A DNA stretch of 64,000 nucleotides, taken from positions 7,820,209 through 7,884,208 of the forward strand of contig NC_049911.1 in assembly GCF_001411555.2 (NCBI RefSeq), written 5' to 3'. The position numbers were made by a program, and so were the translations under genes. A model generated the notes under the pieces. It was not told the DNA's origin. It was given only the letters and a program-made list of their open reading frames with translations, and did not search any database. Positions 23,842 through 34,303 of this stretch are shown piece by piece. Positions within the stretch are counted from its first letter, which is position 1. Each line of letters begins with the position of its first letter. This stretch comes from Juglans regia. Its lineage: Eukaryota; Streptophyta; Magnoliopsida; Fagales; Juglandaceae.

Positions 23842-24942
23842 ATGCATGTTAGAATGGCACCTCGTGGAAGAAGACCACGCGTACCCCCCTCTGAGAACAA
23901 TACCGTACAAGATGATAATTCAGAAGTACTCGCTGCTGCAGCGACACGTTTCTTTCAGAGGATGGTCAATGGTGATATGGTGGTGGGTAGAACCACACAA
24001 GTAGGATGCACATTAGAACAGTTCTCCCACCAGCATCCACCTACTTTCGATGGTAGATTGAATTCTTTAGACGCGGAAAGCTGGATTGAACGTATGGAGC
24101 AAATTTTCGAAGTGCTTTACTGCACGGATGATCAGAAGGTGAAATATGCCACTTACCATTTGACTGACATGGCAAACAAATGGTGGAAGTCGACTCGGGC
24201 TTTGGTTCAGTTGGAATTGGGGGAAGCAGTCCCCATTACTTGGGAGTATTTCAAGAAAATCTTTTTGGACCACTTCTTTCCGCAAACCCTTCAGGAGTCG
24301 AGAGCTCGCCAGTTTATGGATCTTACTCAAGGATCAATGACGGTAGCACAGTATGCTACGACATTCATGGAGCTTTCCCGTTTTGCCAGTTACTTAATTC
24401 CAGATGAGGAAAAGAAAGCTGAAAAGTTTGAGCGCGGTCTGAATCGCAGGATTAGGGAGCGTGTACGTACTCTCAGGATTCGGAGTTTCACAGAACTAGT
24501 CACCCGTGCTACCATTGCTGAAGAAGACATTCAAGAAAGTATCGATTACAATAATCAAAGAAAGCGACAGCAGCAACAACAACTCCAACCAGCATCATAT
24601 AGGGATAAGAGGCCTTGTCAGGATAATGAACAACGGCCACGACAGGGCGAGACAGGATGGCTCCCCCTATGTGGAAGGTGTAGTAAGAGGCATGCAGGGA
24701 AATGTTTGTTGGGAACCGGAGCATGTTTCAAGTGTGGGAAGGAAGGACACCATCTTCGAGACTGTCCTGGGAAGAACATAGTTACTACTCAAGCTACAAG
24801 AGATGGACAGAAGAATATGGCACCAGCTCGAGTTTTCTCCTTGGTACAGTTGCGTGACACCGATGTGCCCGCCAATGAGAACACTGGTAACTATTTTCCT
24901 CAATTAGAAATATTGATTATTATTGGAATATTAGGTATGTAA
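23842..24942 (+). CDS. gag: Gag of array unit 1 (366 aa)
   Basis: This is the capsid/nucleocapsid precursor of a gypsy chromovirus. Residues about 68-235 form a Retrotrans_gag domain (FDGRLN, WWKSTRA, FFPQTLQESRARQF motifs). A glutamine-rich linker follows (about 243-250), then the zinc knuckle C295-C298-H303-C308 in ACFKCGKEGHHLRDC. A second in-frame ATG at 23,854 (MAPRGRRPR) is the more typical gag start. It retains the canonical Trp in AESWIE, which units 2-4 have changed to Arg. The stop used by the other units is CAA here, adding 13 residues after GNYFP. A 160-bp tract (24,036-24,195) is strongly diverged from the other units. No protease or pol follows. Confidence 0.92.
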   Translation: MHVRMAPRGRRPRVPPSENNTVQDDNSEVLAAAATRFFQRMVNGDMVVGRTTQVGCTLEQFSHQHPPTFDGRLNSLDAESWIERMEQIFEVLYCTDDQKVKYATYHLTDMANKWWKSTRALVQLELGEAVPITWEYFKKIFLDHFFPQTLQESRARQFMDLTQGSMTVAQYATTFMELSRFASYLIPDEEKKAEKFERGLNRRIRERVRTLRIRSFTELVTRATIAEEDIQESIDYNNQRKRQQQQQLQPASYRDKRPCQDNEQRPRQGETGWLPLCGRCSKRHAGKCLLGTGACFKCGKEGHHLRDCPGKNIVTTQATRDGQKNMAPARVFSLVQLRDTDVPANENTGNYFPQLEILIIIGILGM

Positions 24943-25335
24943 GTTGTGGTATTCATGATGACTACTGGAAATGTTATAGGTGCTATAGGTAACGAAATTC
25001 AATCTTAGCATGAATTATAGGAGTTAGGATCTGAACTTTGGAGAATCTCAGGTTATGATTTATTTGAGATTATTATTGCATGTGGAGAATTTTAAATACT
25101 TTTTGTGGAATTATTATTTTTAGGCTTGTAATCGTATTCATTATCGAGGCTTACAATTTTGAAGAATTAGCGAGGTGTAGAATAAATATCAAAGGATTAA
25201 AGTCAGGGAATAATAGGTTCGATTAAATGACCAAGGATTTAGAATAAAAACAACAAAAGAATGTGGAGAATTAGTACGTTGGTTGTTGAGTTCTAGCAAA
25301 TTCCGAGGACGGAATTTTTTATATGGAGGGGAGAT
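24943..25335 (+). other. 3' untranslated part of unit 1 with polypurine tract
   Basis: It is AT-rich and non-coding. Near the end CCGAGGACGGAATTTTT resembles the last codons of gypsy pol, followed by the polypurine run GGAGGGGAGA (25,325-25,334) and the LTR2 start at 25,336. So the 3' border of the ancestral element is kept while all of pol is gone. Confidence 0.75.
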
Positions 25336-25401
25336 TGTAACGACCCGACCCTATATTTTTTTAGGGATAAAATTTGAATAATTTTATTAAGGCTCTATTA
25401 A

Positions 25402-25435
<34 letters not shown>

Positions 25436-28108
25436 TTTTCCTCCAAGCACGTGTGTGTTAGAGTCCACACATTATTCCTATTCTTATTTCCTCTTCTTAG
25501 TCAAACTCCTTCTACCGGATTTTTTTTCTTTTCTCTTCTTTGAATTTCAAACGCAAAATCTATCCACTCACCTCACATGCACATACTCATGCACGTCTCT
25601 TTTTTTTTCTAGGGTTTTCTTCTAGGTTCTGATATATATATTCATACGCATGGCAAGCCGCAAGTTCTCCACCGTAAATCCTCCTCTCACGCATCAAACG
25701 TACGCATGCACGGCTCCATTCTTTTCCTTCGCTTGCACGACACTGTATTTATTTATACACTCACGCACACAGAGCACCTTTCACAGACCTTCTCCCCACA
25801 GTTCTTCCACACACTGGCCAGTTGCACCCAAGACCTTCTCCGTGTCGATCACCGTAAACCATAGAAATAACCTCACTTGCCGAGTTGGTCTGTGTCGATT
25901 TCTTCACACACAGCAAACTCACGTTATCCTCGCGCACACCCAGACATTAAGCCCTCGTCGCTGCCCTCCACCATCGTCGCGCAGCCAAGCCTTCACTTGC
26001 GCCACTGCACACGCACGGCAACCACTTACGACGCCTCTGTTTTAGCCCTCAAAAACAGAGCACTGAACTCTCCGACCGTGAGCCACAGCCCAGCCACCCT
26101 CAAACCACAGAACACGCCGACGCCACCACTGACCACCATAGAATACTTCGGACCACCCTCAGCCGCCAAAGCACGCCGTAGCAGCCCCGGACGCACCACT
26201 GTTTTTGCACGTCCGAAACAGAGCATGCAGTCGCCTTCTCCACGGTAGCCACCTCTAGAGGCACCGAACCCCCTCTCCGACGGCACAGAAACCGCCGACC
26301 TGCAACCCAGTGGCACCCACTCCGTCCCGGTAAGCCACGACCGTCGTCGTTCACCTCTTTCTCTCGGTTGTTTTTCGGTTTGGCAGAACTCTTTTTCTCT
26401 CATCCCGTAAACTCTCTCTCACTTTTCGTCTCTCTCTCTCTCCCTCACAGCTTTGCCGCCTCACTCGCCACCCTCTCCTCAGCCTCCGCTTCGTCGCGTG
26501 TTTCCTCTCTTGGTAAGGATGTCGCACGGCTTAGTTTTCCCCTCAAGATACCTGTCTTCAAGTTGAAGTCTTAAGTTTCTGTCGGTTTCAATTACTGAAG
26601 GGTAGTTTCTTTTATTTTTAAATTACATTTTTGTCCCTTAGTTATACCTCAAGCAGCATACGTATTGAACTAATAGTTTATATTGAGCTTTAATTTTAGT
26701 TTTACGTGGACTCTTATTTACGGGCCGGGTTTTAAATCTTTTGTTATAAAGATTATCAGTTTAGATTAATTAGGATTTTAGGTTTAGAAAATATAGGATA
26801 TTTTTATAGTTTAGATTTCCAATAAAATCTCTTGTTTAATTAGAAATTTATGTAAATTACGTGTTTATTTTTATAGGCGACCGATTTCGTACCGAAAATA
26901 GTGGTTTAGCGTTGCAAGGTAAGTAGCATGATCATATCCTTACGCTTATGTACAGTGAGCTGTTTGTCTTTTTATAAAAGATATTATGCATGTATGCCCT
27001 TTATTGGAAGCCCCTTTTTACGTACCCAAAACATGATAAAATTATGAAAAAGTCATGATTATTTGTGGAAGATTATTCATGAAATTATTTATGAAATGCA
27101 TGATTTTATGTGAAAGATTATTCATAAAATTATTTATAAAATGCATAATTTTAAGTGAAAGATTATTCATAAAATTATTTTAGGAAATGCATGATTTTAG
27201 GAGAGAGTTATTTCGTAAAATATTTATGAAAAATCATGATTTTATGCGATGAAACATGTATCACGACGTTTATGAAAGAATGCGATTTCGTTTGAAATCT
27301 ATGATACGATATGACAAGTATGTATGTGATTTCTTTTGAAATCTATGATATGATATGTATGTGATTTCTTTTGAAATCTATGAAATGACAAGTATGCAAG
27401 TATGATTTGATAAAATATGTAACGGCCTATGTTATGATATGAAAACGGTACCTATGTTATGGGCATATTGCATTGCCAGGTCGTGCATGCTGGTAGTGCA
27501 CCCAGTATTGTCTTCCTTATGTATGGATTCCACAACCCGCGGCCACGGGCGGAATCGGAATCTTTTTAGATTCGCTAACCCTAACTCACGGGGGTCAACA
27601 GTGGGTAACGGCCTATGATAAGTGAAAGATAAGTTAATGTTCATGCTCATGTTATTTATGCATGTATTTTTGAATACGCACGTTTTCCAAGACACCTTAT
27701 GTTTATTTATGTTTACTGTATGATGTGTTGCTTATTGAGTATTCGACTCATTTTAGTTTGTTTTTCATGTTTTTAAACCCCCCAGGTGATGACATTTATG
27801 AAGATGAGACTGCAGGACAGGACTTGACTCCGGGAGACAAGGCTGAGACCTAGACAGATTTTGCTATGATTATTTCTATGGTTTAAATAAATTATTTTGA
27901 TAAGCACATAAGACTTCTGTATTTTTTAATAAATGCTTCCGCAGACTTTATTTTAAATTTTCAGTATTTATTGAAGTTTGTTATTTTATGGAATTCTTTC
28001 GTATCTGGCGCGTTGTTAAAAAGGAAAAACTTTTTATATTTAAGTTTAGTAGTAGCACACTGGCTCCTCGAAAATTCTAAAATGTCTTTTCGGGAACGGG
28101 GTGTTACA
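25336..28108 (+). repeat. Array LTR2 (2,773 bp, the longest)
   Basis: Its start is like LTR1 (GACCCGACCC, seven T) and it has the extra AAAAAGTCATG block. A unique duplication of about 32 bp containing GATATGATATGTATGTG lies near 27,345-27,375. It serves as 3' LTR of unit 1 and 5' LTR of unit 2. Confidence 0.92.
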
Positions 28109-28331
28109 ATTGGTATCAGAGCCCAGGTCGAAAGATTCTGTAGACTTTTCAAAATAGAGAGAGAAAAACTTTTGCAAAGAAAAAAAAAAAAAAAAAAAAA
28201 GTTTGGAAAATAGAGAATGAAGGAAATAAATGTCTAGGCCAAGGTCTCCCAAGGCAAGTTCTGCTCTGCAGTAAGTATGTTATAAATTTTCTTTTAGTAG
28301 TTGAATGCATCTTGATTGACATTGTTAAAAC

Positions 28332-29393
28332 ATGCATGTTAGAATGGCACCTCGTGGAAGAAGACCACGCGTACCCCCCTCTGAGAACAATACCGTACAA
28401 GATGATAATTCAGAAGTACTCGCTGCTGCAGCGACACGTTTCTTTCAAAGGATGGTCAATGGTGATATGGTGGTAGGTAGAACCACACAAGTAGGATGCA
28501 CATTAGAACAGTTCTCCCACCAGCACCCACCTACGTTCGATGGTAGATTGAATTCCATGGATGCGGAAAGCCGGATCGATCGTATAGAGCAGATTTTTGA
28601 AGTGCTCTACTGCACTGATGATCAGAAGGTCAAATACGCCACGTACCACTTGACTGATATGGCAAACAAGTGGTGGAAGTCAACCCGGGCTTTGGTTCAG
28701 TTGGAATTGGGGGAAGCAGTCCCCATTACTTGGGAGTATTTCAAGAAAATCTTTTTGGACCACTTCTTTCCGCAAACCCTTCAGGAGTCGAGAGCTCGCC
28801 AGTTTATGGATCTTACTCAAGGATCAATGACGGTAGCACAGTATGCTACGACATTCATGGAGCTTTCCCGTTTTGCCAGTTACTTAATTCCAGATGAGGA
28901 AAAGAAAGCTGAAAAGTTTGAGCGCGGTCTGAATCGCAGGATTAGGGAGCGTGTACGTACTCTCAGGATTCGGAGTTTCACAGAACTAGTCACCCGTGCT
29001 ACCATTGCTGAAGAAGACATTCAAGAAAGTATCGATTACAATAATCAAAGAAAGCGACAGCAGCAACAACAACTCCAACCAGCATCACATAGGGATAAGA
29101 GGCCTTGTCAGGATAATGCACAACGGCCACGACAGGGCGAGTCAGGATGGCTCCCCCTATGTGGAAAGTGTAGTAAGAGGCATGCAGGGAAATGTTTGTT
29201 GGGAACCGGAGCATGTTTCAAGTGTGGGAAGGAAGGACACCATCTTCGAGACTGTCCTGGGAAGAACATAGCTACTACTCAAGCTACAAGAGATGGACAG
29301 AAGAATATGGCACCAGCTCGAGTTTTCTCCTTGGTACAGTTGCGTGACACCGATGTGCCCGCCAATGAGAACACTGGTAACTATTTTCCTTAA
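28332..29393 (+). CDS. gag: Gag of array unit 2 (353 aa)
   Basis: The open frame is complete, with the same layout as unit 1: gag domain, Q-rich linker and one CCHC knuckle (ACFKCGKEGHHLRDC). It ends GNYFP with TAA. Distinctive residues are AESRIDRIEQ instead of AESWIERMEQ, and DKRPCQDNAQ in the linker. A CTG-GTAACT near the 3' end is a plausible splice donor. The preceding leader has an uninterrupted poly-A run of about 20 (from 28,181). Confidence 0.92.
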   Translation: MHVRMAPRGRRPRVPPSENNTVQDDNSEVLAAAATRFFQRMVNGDMVVGRTTQVGCTLEQFSHQHPPTFDGRLNSMDAESRIDRIEQIFEVLYCTDDQKVKYATYHLTDMANKWWKSTRALVQLELGEAVPITWEYFKKIFLDHFFPQTLQESRARQFMDLTQGSMTVAQYATTFMELSRFASYLIPDEEKKAEKFERGLNRRIRERVRTLRIRSFTELVTRATIAEEDIQESIDYNNQRKRQQQQQLQPASHRDKRPCQDNAQRPRQGESGWLPLCGKCSKRHAGKCLLGTGACFKCGKEGHHLRDCPGKNIATTQATRDGQKNMAPARVFSLVQLRDTDVPANENTGNYFP

Positions 29394-29831
29394 TTAGAAA
29401 TATTGGTTATTGATTGGAGTATTAGCTATGTAAGTTGTGGTATTCATGATGACTACTGGAAATGTTGTAGGTGCTATAGGTAACGAAATTCAATCTTATC
29501 ATGAATTATAGGAATTAGGATCTGAACTTTGGAGAATCTCAGGTTATGATTTATTTGAGATTATTATTGCATGTGGAGAATTTTCTTTTTAAATACTTTT
29601 TGTGGAATTATTATTTTTAGGCTTGTAATCGTATTCATTATCGAGGCTTACAATTTTGAAGAATTAACGAGGTATAGAATAAATATCAAAGGATTAAAGT
29701 CAGGGAATAATAGGTTCGATTAAATGACCAAGGATTTAGAATAAAGACAACAAAAGAATGTGGAGAATTAGTACGTTGGTTGTTGAGTTCTAGCAAATTC
29801 CGAGGACGGAATTTTTATATGGAGGGGAGAT
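29394..29831 (+). other. 3' untranslated part of unit 2 with polypurine tract
   Basis: Non-coding AT-rich sequence collinear with 24,943-25,335, with an additional TTTCTTTTT insertion near 29,582. The polypurine run GGAGGGGAGA is at 29,821-29,830. Confidence 0.75.
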
Positions 29832-29897
29832 TGTAACGACCCGACTCTATATTTTTTAGGGATAAAATTTGAATAATTTTATTAAGGCTTTATTATT

Positions 29898-29928
<31 letters not shown>

Positions 29929-32574
29929 TTATTATTTTTTTTTTCCTCCAAGCACGTGTGTGTTAGAGTCCACACATTATTTCTATTCTTATTTCCTCTT
30001 CTTAGTCAAACTCCTTCTACCGGATTTTTTTTTATTTTTCTCTTCTTTGAATTTCAAACGCGTAATCTATCCACTCACCTCACATGCACATACTCATGCA
30101 CGTCTCTTTTTTTTTTTCTAGGGTTTTCTTCTAGGTTCTGATATATATATTCATACGCATGGCAAGCCGCAAGTTCTCCACCGTAAATCCTCCTCTCACG
30201 CATCAAACGTACGCATGCACGGCTCCATTCTTTTCCTCCGCTTGCACGACACTGTATTTATTTATACACTCACGCACACAGAGCACCTTTCACAGACCTT
30301 CTCCCCACAGTTCTTCCACACACTGGCCAGTTGCACCCAAGACCTTCTCCGTGTCGATCACGGTAAACCATAGAAATAACCTCACTTGCCGAGTTGGTCT
30401 GTGTCGATTTCTTCACACACAGCAAACTCACGTTATCCTCGCGCACACCCAGACATTAAGCCCTCGTCGCTGCCCTCCACCATCGTCGCGCAGCCAAGCC
30501 TTCACTTGCGCCACTGCACACGCACGGCAACCACTTACGACGCCTCTGTTTTAGCCCTCAAAAACAGAGCACTGAACTCTCCGACCGTGAGCCACAGCCC
30601 AGCCACCCTCAAACCACAGAACACGCCGACGCCACCACTGACCACCATAGAATACTTCGGACCACCCTCAGCCGCCAAAGCACGCCGTAGCAGCCCCGGA
30701 CGCACCACTGTTTTTGCACGTCCGAAACAGAGCATGCAGTCGCCTTCTCCACGGTAGCCACCTCTAGAGGCGCCGAACCCCCTCTCCGACGGCACAGAAA
30801 CCGCCGACCTGCAACCCAGTGGCACCCACTCCGTCCCGGTAAGCCACGACCGTCGTCGTTCACCTCTTTCTCTCGGTTGTTTTTCGGTTTGGCAGAACTC
30901 TTTTTCTCTCATCCCGTAACTCTCTCTCACTTTTCGTCTCTCTCTCTCTCCCTCACAGCTTTGCCGCCTCACTCGCCACCCTCTCCTCAGCCTCCGCTTC
31001 GTCGCGTGTTTCCTCTCTTGGTAAGGATGTCGCACGGCTTAGTTTTCCCCTCAAGATACCTGTCTTCAAGTTGAATTCTTAAGTCTGTCGGTTTCAATTT
31101 CAGAAGGGTAGATTCGTGTTAATTACATTTTTGTCCCTTAGTTATACCTCAAACAGCATACGTATTGAACTAATAGTTTATATTGAGCTTTAATTTTAGT
31201 TTTACGTGGACTCTTATTTACGGGCCGGGTTTTAAATCTTTTGTTATAAAGATTATCAGTTTAGATTAATTAGGATTTTAGGTTTAGAAAATATAGGATA
31301 TTTTTTATAGTTTAGATTTCCAATAAAATCTCTTGTTTAATTAGAAATTTATGTAAATTACGTGTTTATTTTTATAGGCGACCGATTTCGTACCGAAAAT
31401 AGTGGTTTAGCGTTGCAAGGTAAGTAGCATGATCATATCCTTACGCTTATGTACAGTGAGCTGTTTGTCTTTTTATAAAAGATATTATGCATGTATGCCC
31501 TTTATTGGAAGCCCCTTTTTACGTACCCAAAACATGATAAAATTATGAAAAAGTCATGATTATTTGTGGAAGATTATTCATGAAATTATTTATGAAATGC
31601 ATGATTTTATGTGAAAGATTATTCATAAAATTATTTATAAAATGCATAATTTTAAGTGAAAGATTATTCATAAAATTATTTTAGGAAATGCATGATTTTA
31701 GGAGAGAGTTATTTCGTAAAATATTTATGAAAAATCATGATTTTATGCGATGAAACATGTATCACGACGTTTATGAAAGAATGCGATTTCGTTTGAAATC
31801 TATGATACGATATGACAAGTATGTATGTGATTTCTTTTGAAATCTATGAAATGACAAGTATGCAAGTATGATTTGATAAAATATGTAACGGCCTATGTTA
31901 TGATATGAAAACGGTACCTATGTTATGGGCATATTGCATTGCCAGGTCGTGCATGCTGGTAGTGCACCCAGTATTGTCTTCCTTATGTATGGATTCCACA
32001 ACCCGCGGCCACGGGCGGAATCGGAATCTTTTTAGATTCGCTAACCCTAACTCACGGGGGTCAACAGTGGGTAACGGCCTATGATAAGTGAAAGATAAGT
32101 TAATGTTCATGCTCATGTTATTTATGCTTGTATTTTTGAATACGCACGTTTTCCAAGACACCTTATGTTTATTTATGTTTACTGTATGATGTGTTGCTTA
32201 TTGAGTATTCGACTCATTTTAGTTTGTTTTTCATGTTTTTAAACCCCCCCAGGTGATGACATTTATGAAGATGAGACTGCAGGACAGGACTTGACTCCGG
32301 GAGACAAGGCTGAGACCTAGACAGATTTTGCTATGATTATTTCTATGGTTTAAATAAATTATTTTGATAAGCACATAAGACTTCTGTACTTTTAATAAAT
32401 GCTTCCGCAGACTTTATTTTAAATTTTCAGTATTTATTGAAGTTTGTTATTTTATGGAATTCTTTCGTATCTGGCGCGTTGTTAAAAAGGAAAAACTTTT
32501 TATATTTAAGTTTAGTAGTAGCACACTGGCTCCTCGAAAATTCTAAAATGTCTTTTCGGGAACGGGGTGTTACA
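29832..32574 (+). repeat. Array LTR3 (2,743 bp)
   Basis: It starts GACCCGACTC, unlike LTRs 1-2. The (ATT)n run is interrupted by a T-rich spacer. It shares the private segment AATTTCAGAAGGGTAGATTC (about 31,096) with LTR4 only, where LTRs 1, 2 and 5 have AATTACTGAAGGGTAG. Confidence 0.92.
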
Positions 32575-32802
32575 ATTGGTATCAGAGCCCAGGTCGAAAG
32601 ATTCTGTAGACTTTTCAAAATAGAGAGAGAAAAACTTTTGCAAAGAAAAAAAAAAAAAAAAAAAAAAAAAAGTTTGGAAAATAGAGAATGAAGGAAATAA
32701 ATGTCTAGGCCCAGGTCTCCCAAGGCAAGTTCTGCTCTGCAGTAAGTATGTTATAAATTTTCTTTTAGTAGTTGAATGCATCTTGATTGACATTGTTAAA
32801 AC

Positions 32803-33864
32803 ATGCATGTTAGAATGGCACCTCGTGGAAGAAGACCACGCGTACCCCCCTCTGAGAACAATACCGTACAAGATGATAATTCAGAAGTACTCGCTGCTGC
32901 AGCGACACGTTTCTTTCAAAGGATGGTCAATGGTGATATGGTGGTAGGTAGAACCACACAAGTAGGATGCACATTAGAACAGTTCTCCCACCAGCACCCA
33001 CCTACGTTCGATGGTAGATTGAATTCCATGGATGCGGAAAGCCGGATCGATCGTATAGAGCAGATTTTTGAAGTGCTCTACTGCACTGATGATCAGAAGG
33101 TCAAATACGCCACGTACCACTTGACTGATATGGCAAACAAGTGGTGGAAGTCAACCCGGGCTTTGGTTCAGTTGGAATTGGGGGAAGCAGTCCCCATTAC
33201 TTGGGAGTATTTCAAGAAAATCTTTTTGGACCACTTCTTTCCGCAAACCCTTCAGGAGTCGAGAGCTCGCCAGTTTATGGATCTTACTCAAGGATCAATG
33301 ACGGTAGCACAGTATGCTACGACATTCATGGAGCTTTCCCGTTTTGCCAGTTACTTAATTCCAGATGAGGAAAAGAAAGCTGAAAAGTTTGAGCGCGGTC
33401 TGAATCGCAGGATTAGGGAGCGTGTACGTACTCTCAGGATTCGGAGTTTCACGGAACTGGTCACCCGTGCTACCATTGCTGAAGAAGACATTCAAGAAAG
33501 TATCGATTACAATAATCAAAGAAAGCGACAGCAGCAACAACAACTCCAACCAGCATCACATAGGGATAAGAGGCATTGTCAGGATAATGCACAACGGCCA
33601 CGACAGGGCGAGACAGGATGGCTCCCCCTATGTGGAAAGTGTAGTAAGAGGCATGCAGGGAAATGTTTGTTGGGAACCGGAGCATGTTTCAAGTGTGGGA
33701 AGGAAGGACACCATCTTCGAGACTGTCCTGGGAAGAACATAGCTACTACTCAAGCTACAAGAGATGGACAGAAGAATATGGCACCAGCTCGAGTTTTCTC
33801 CTTGGTACAGTTGCGTGACACCGATGTGCCCGCCAATGAGAACACTGGTAACTATTTTCCTTAA
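32803..33864 (+). CDS. gag: Gag of array unit 3 (353 aa)
   Basis: The frame is intact with the gag domain and CCHC knuckle. It differs from unit 2 mainly in the linker (DKRHCQDNAQ, GETGW) and a few silent sites near 33,450. The stop is TAA after GNYFP. The upstream poly-A tract (from 32,646) is longer than in unit 2, at about 26 A, consistent with replication slippage. Confidence 0.92.
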   Translation: MHVRMAPRGRRPRVPPSENNTVQDDNSEVLAAAATRFFQRMVNGDMVVGRTTQVGCTLEQFSHQHPPTFDGRLNSMDAESRIDRIEQIFEVLYCTDDQKVKYATYHLTDMANKWWKSTRALVQLELGEAVPITWEYFKKIFLDHFFPQTLQESRARQFMDLTQGSMTVAQYATTFMELSRFASYLIPDEEKKAEKFERGLNRRIRERVRTLRIRSFTELVTRATIAEEDIQESIDYNNQRKRQQQQQLQPASHRDKRHCQDNAQRPRQGETGWLPLCGKCSKRHAGKCLLGTGACFKCGKEGHHLRDCPGKNIATTQATRDGQKNMAPARVFSLVQLRDTDVPANENTGNYFP

Positions 33865-34303
33865 TTAGAAATATTGGTTATTGATTGGAGTATTAGCTAT
33901 GTAAGTTGTGGTATTCATGATGACTACTGGAAATGTTGTAGGTGCTATAGGTAACGAAATTCAATTTTATCATGAATTATAGGAATTAGGATCTGAACTT
34001 TGGAGAATCTCAGGTTATGATTTATTTGAGATTATTATTGCATGTGGAGAATTTTCTTTTTAAATACTTTTTGTGGAATTATTATTTTTAGGCTTGTAAT
34101 CGTATTCATTATCGAGGCTTACAATTTTGAAGAATTAACGAGGTATAGAATAAATATCAAAGGATTAAAAGTCAGGAAATAATAGGTTTGATTAAATGAC
34201 CAAGGATTTAGAATAAAGACAACAAAAGAATGTGGAGAATTAGTACGTTGGTTGTTGAGTTCTAGCAAATTCCGAGGACGGAATTTTTATATGGAGGGGA
34301 GAT
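33865..34303 (+). other. 3' untranslated part of unit 3 with polypurine tract
   Basis: Collinear with the unit 2 tail, with the same TTTCTTTTT insertion. The polypurine run is at 34,293-34,302, just before the LTR4 start. Confidence 0.75.

Noticed and set aside
25374..25625. Leu-rich ORFs at LTR starts, also at 29,869, 34,341 and 38,791
   Set aside because: They are translations of (ATT)n and T-rich microsatellite sequence.
26026..26403. Minus-strand ORFs of 84-166 aa in every array LTR
   Set aside because: They are complements of the GC-rich leader; reading frames differ among copies and no domain is visible.
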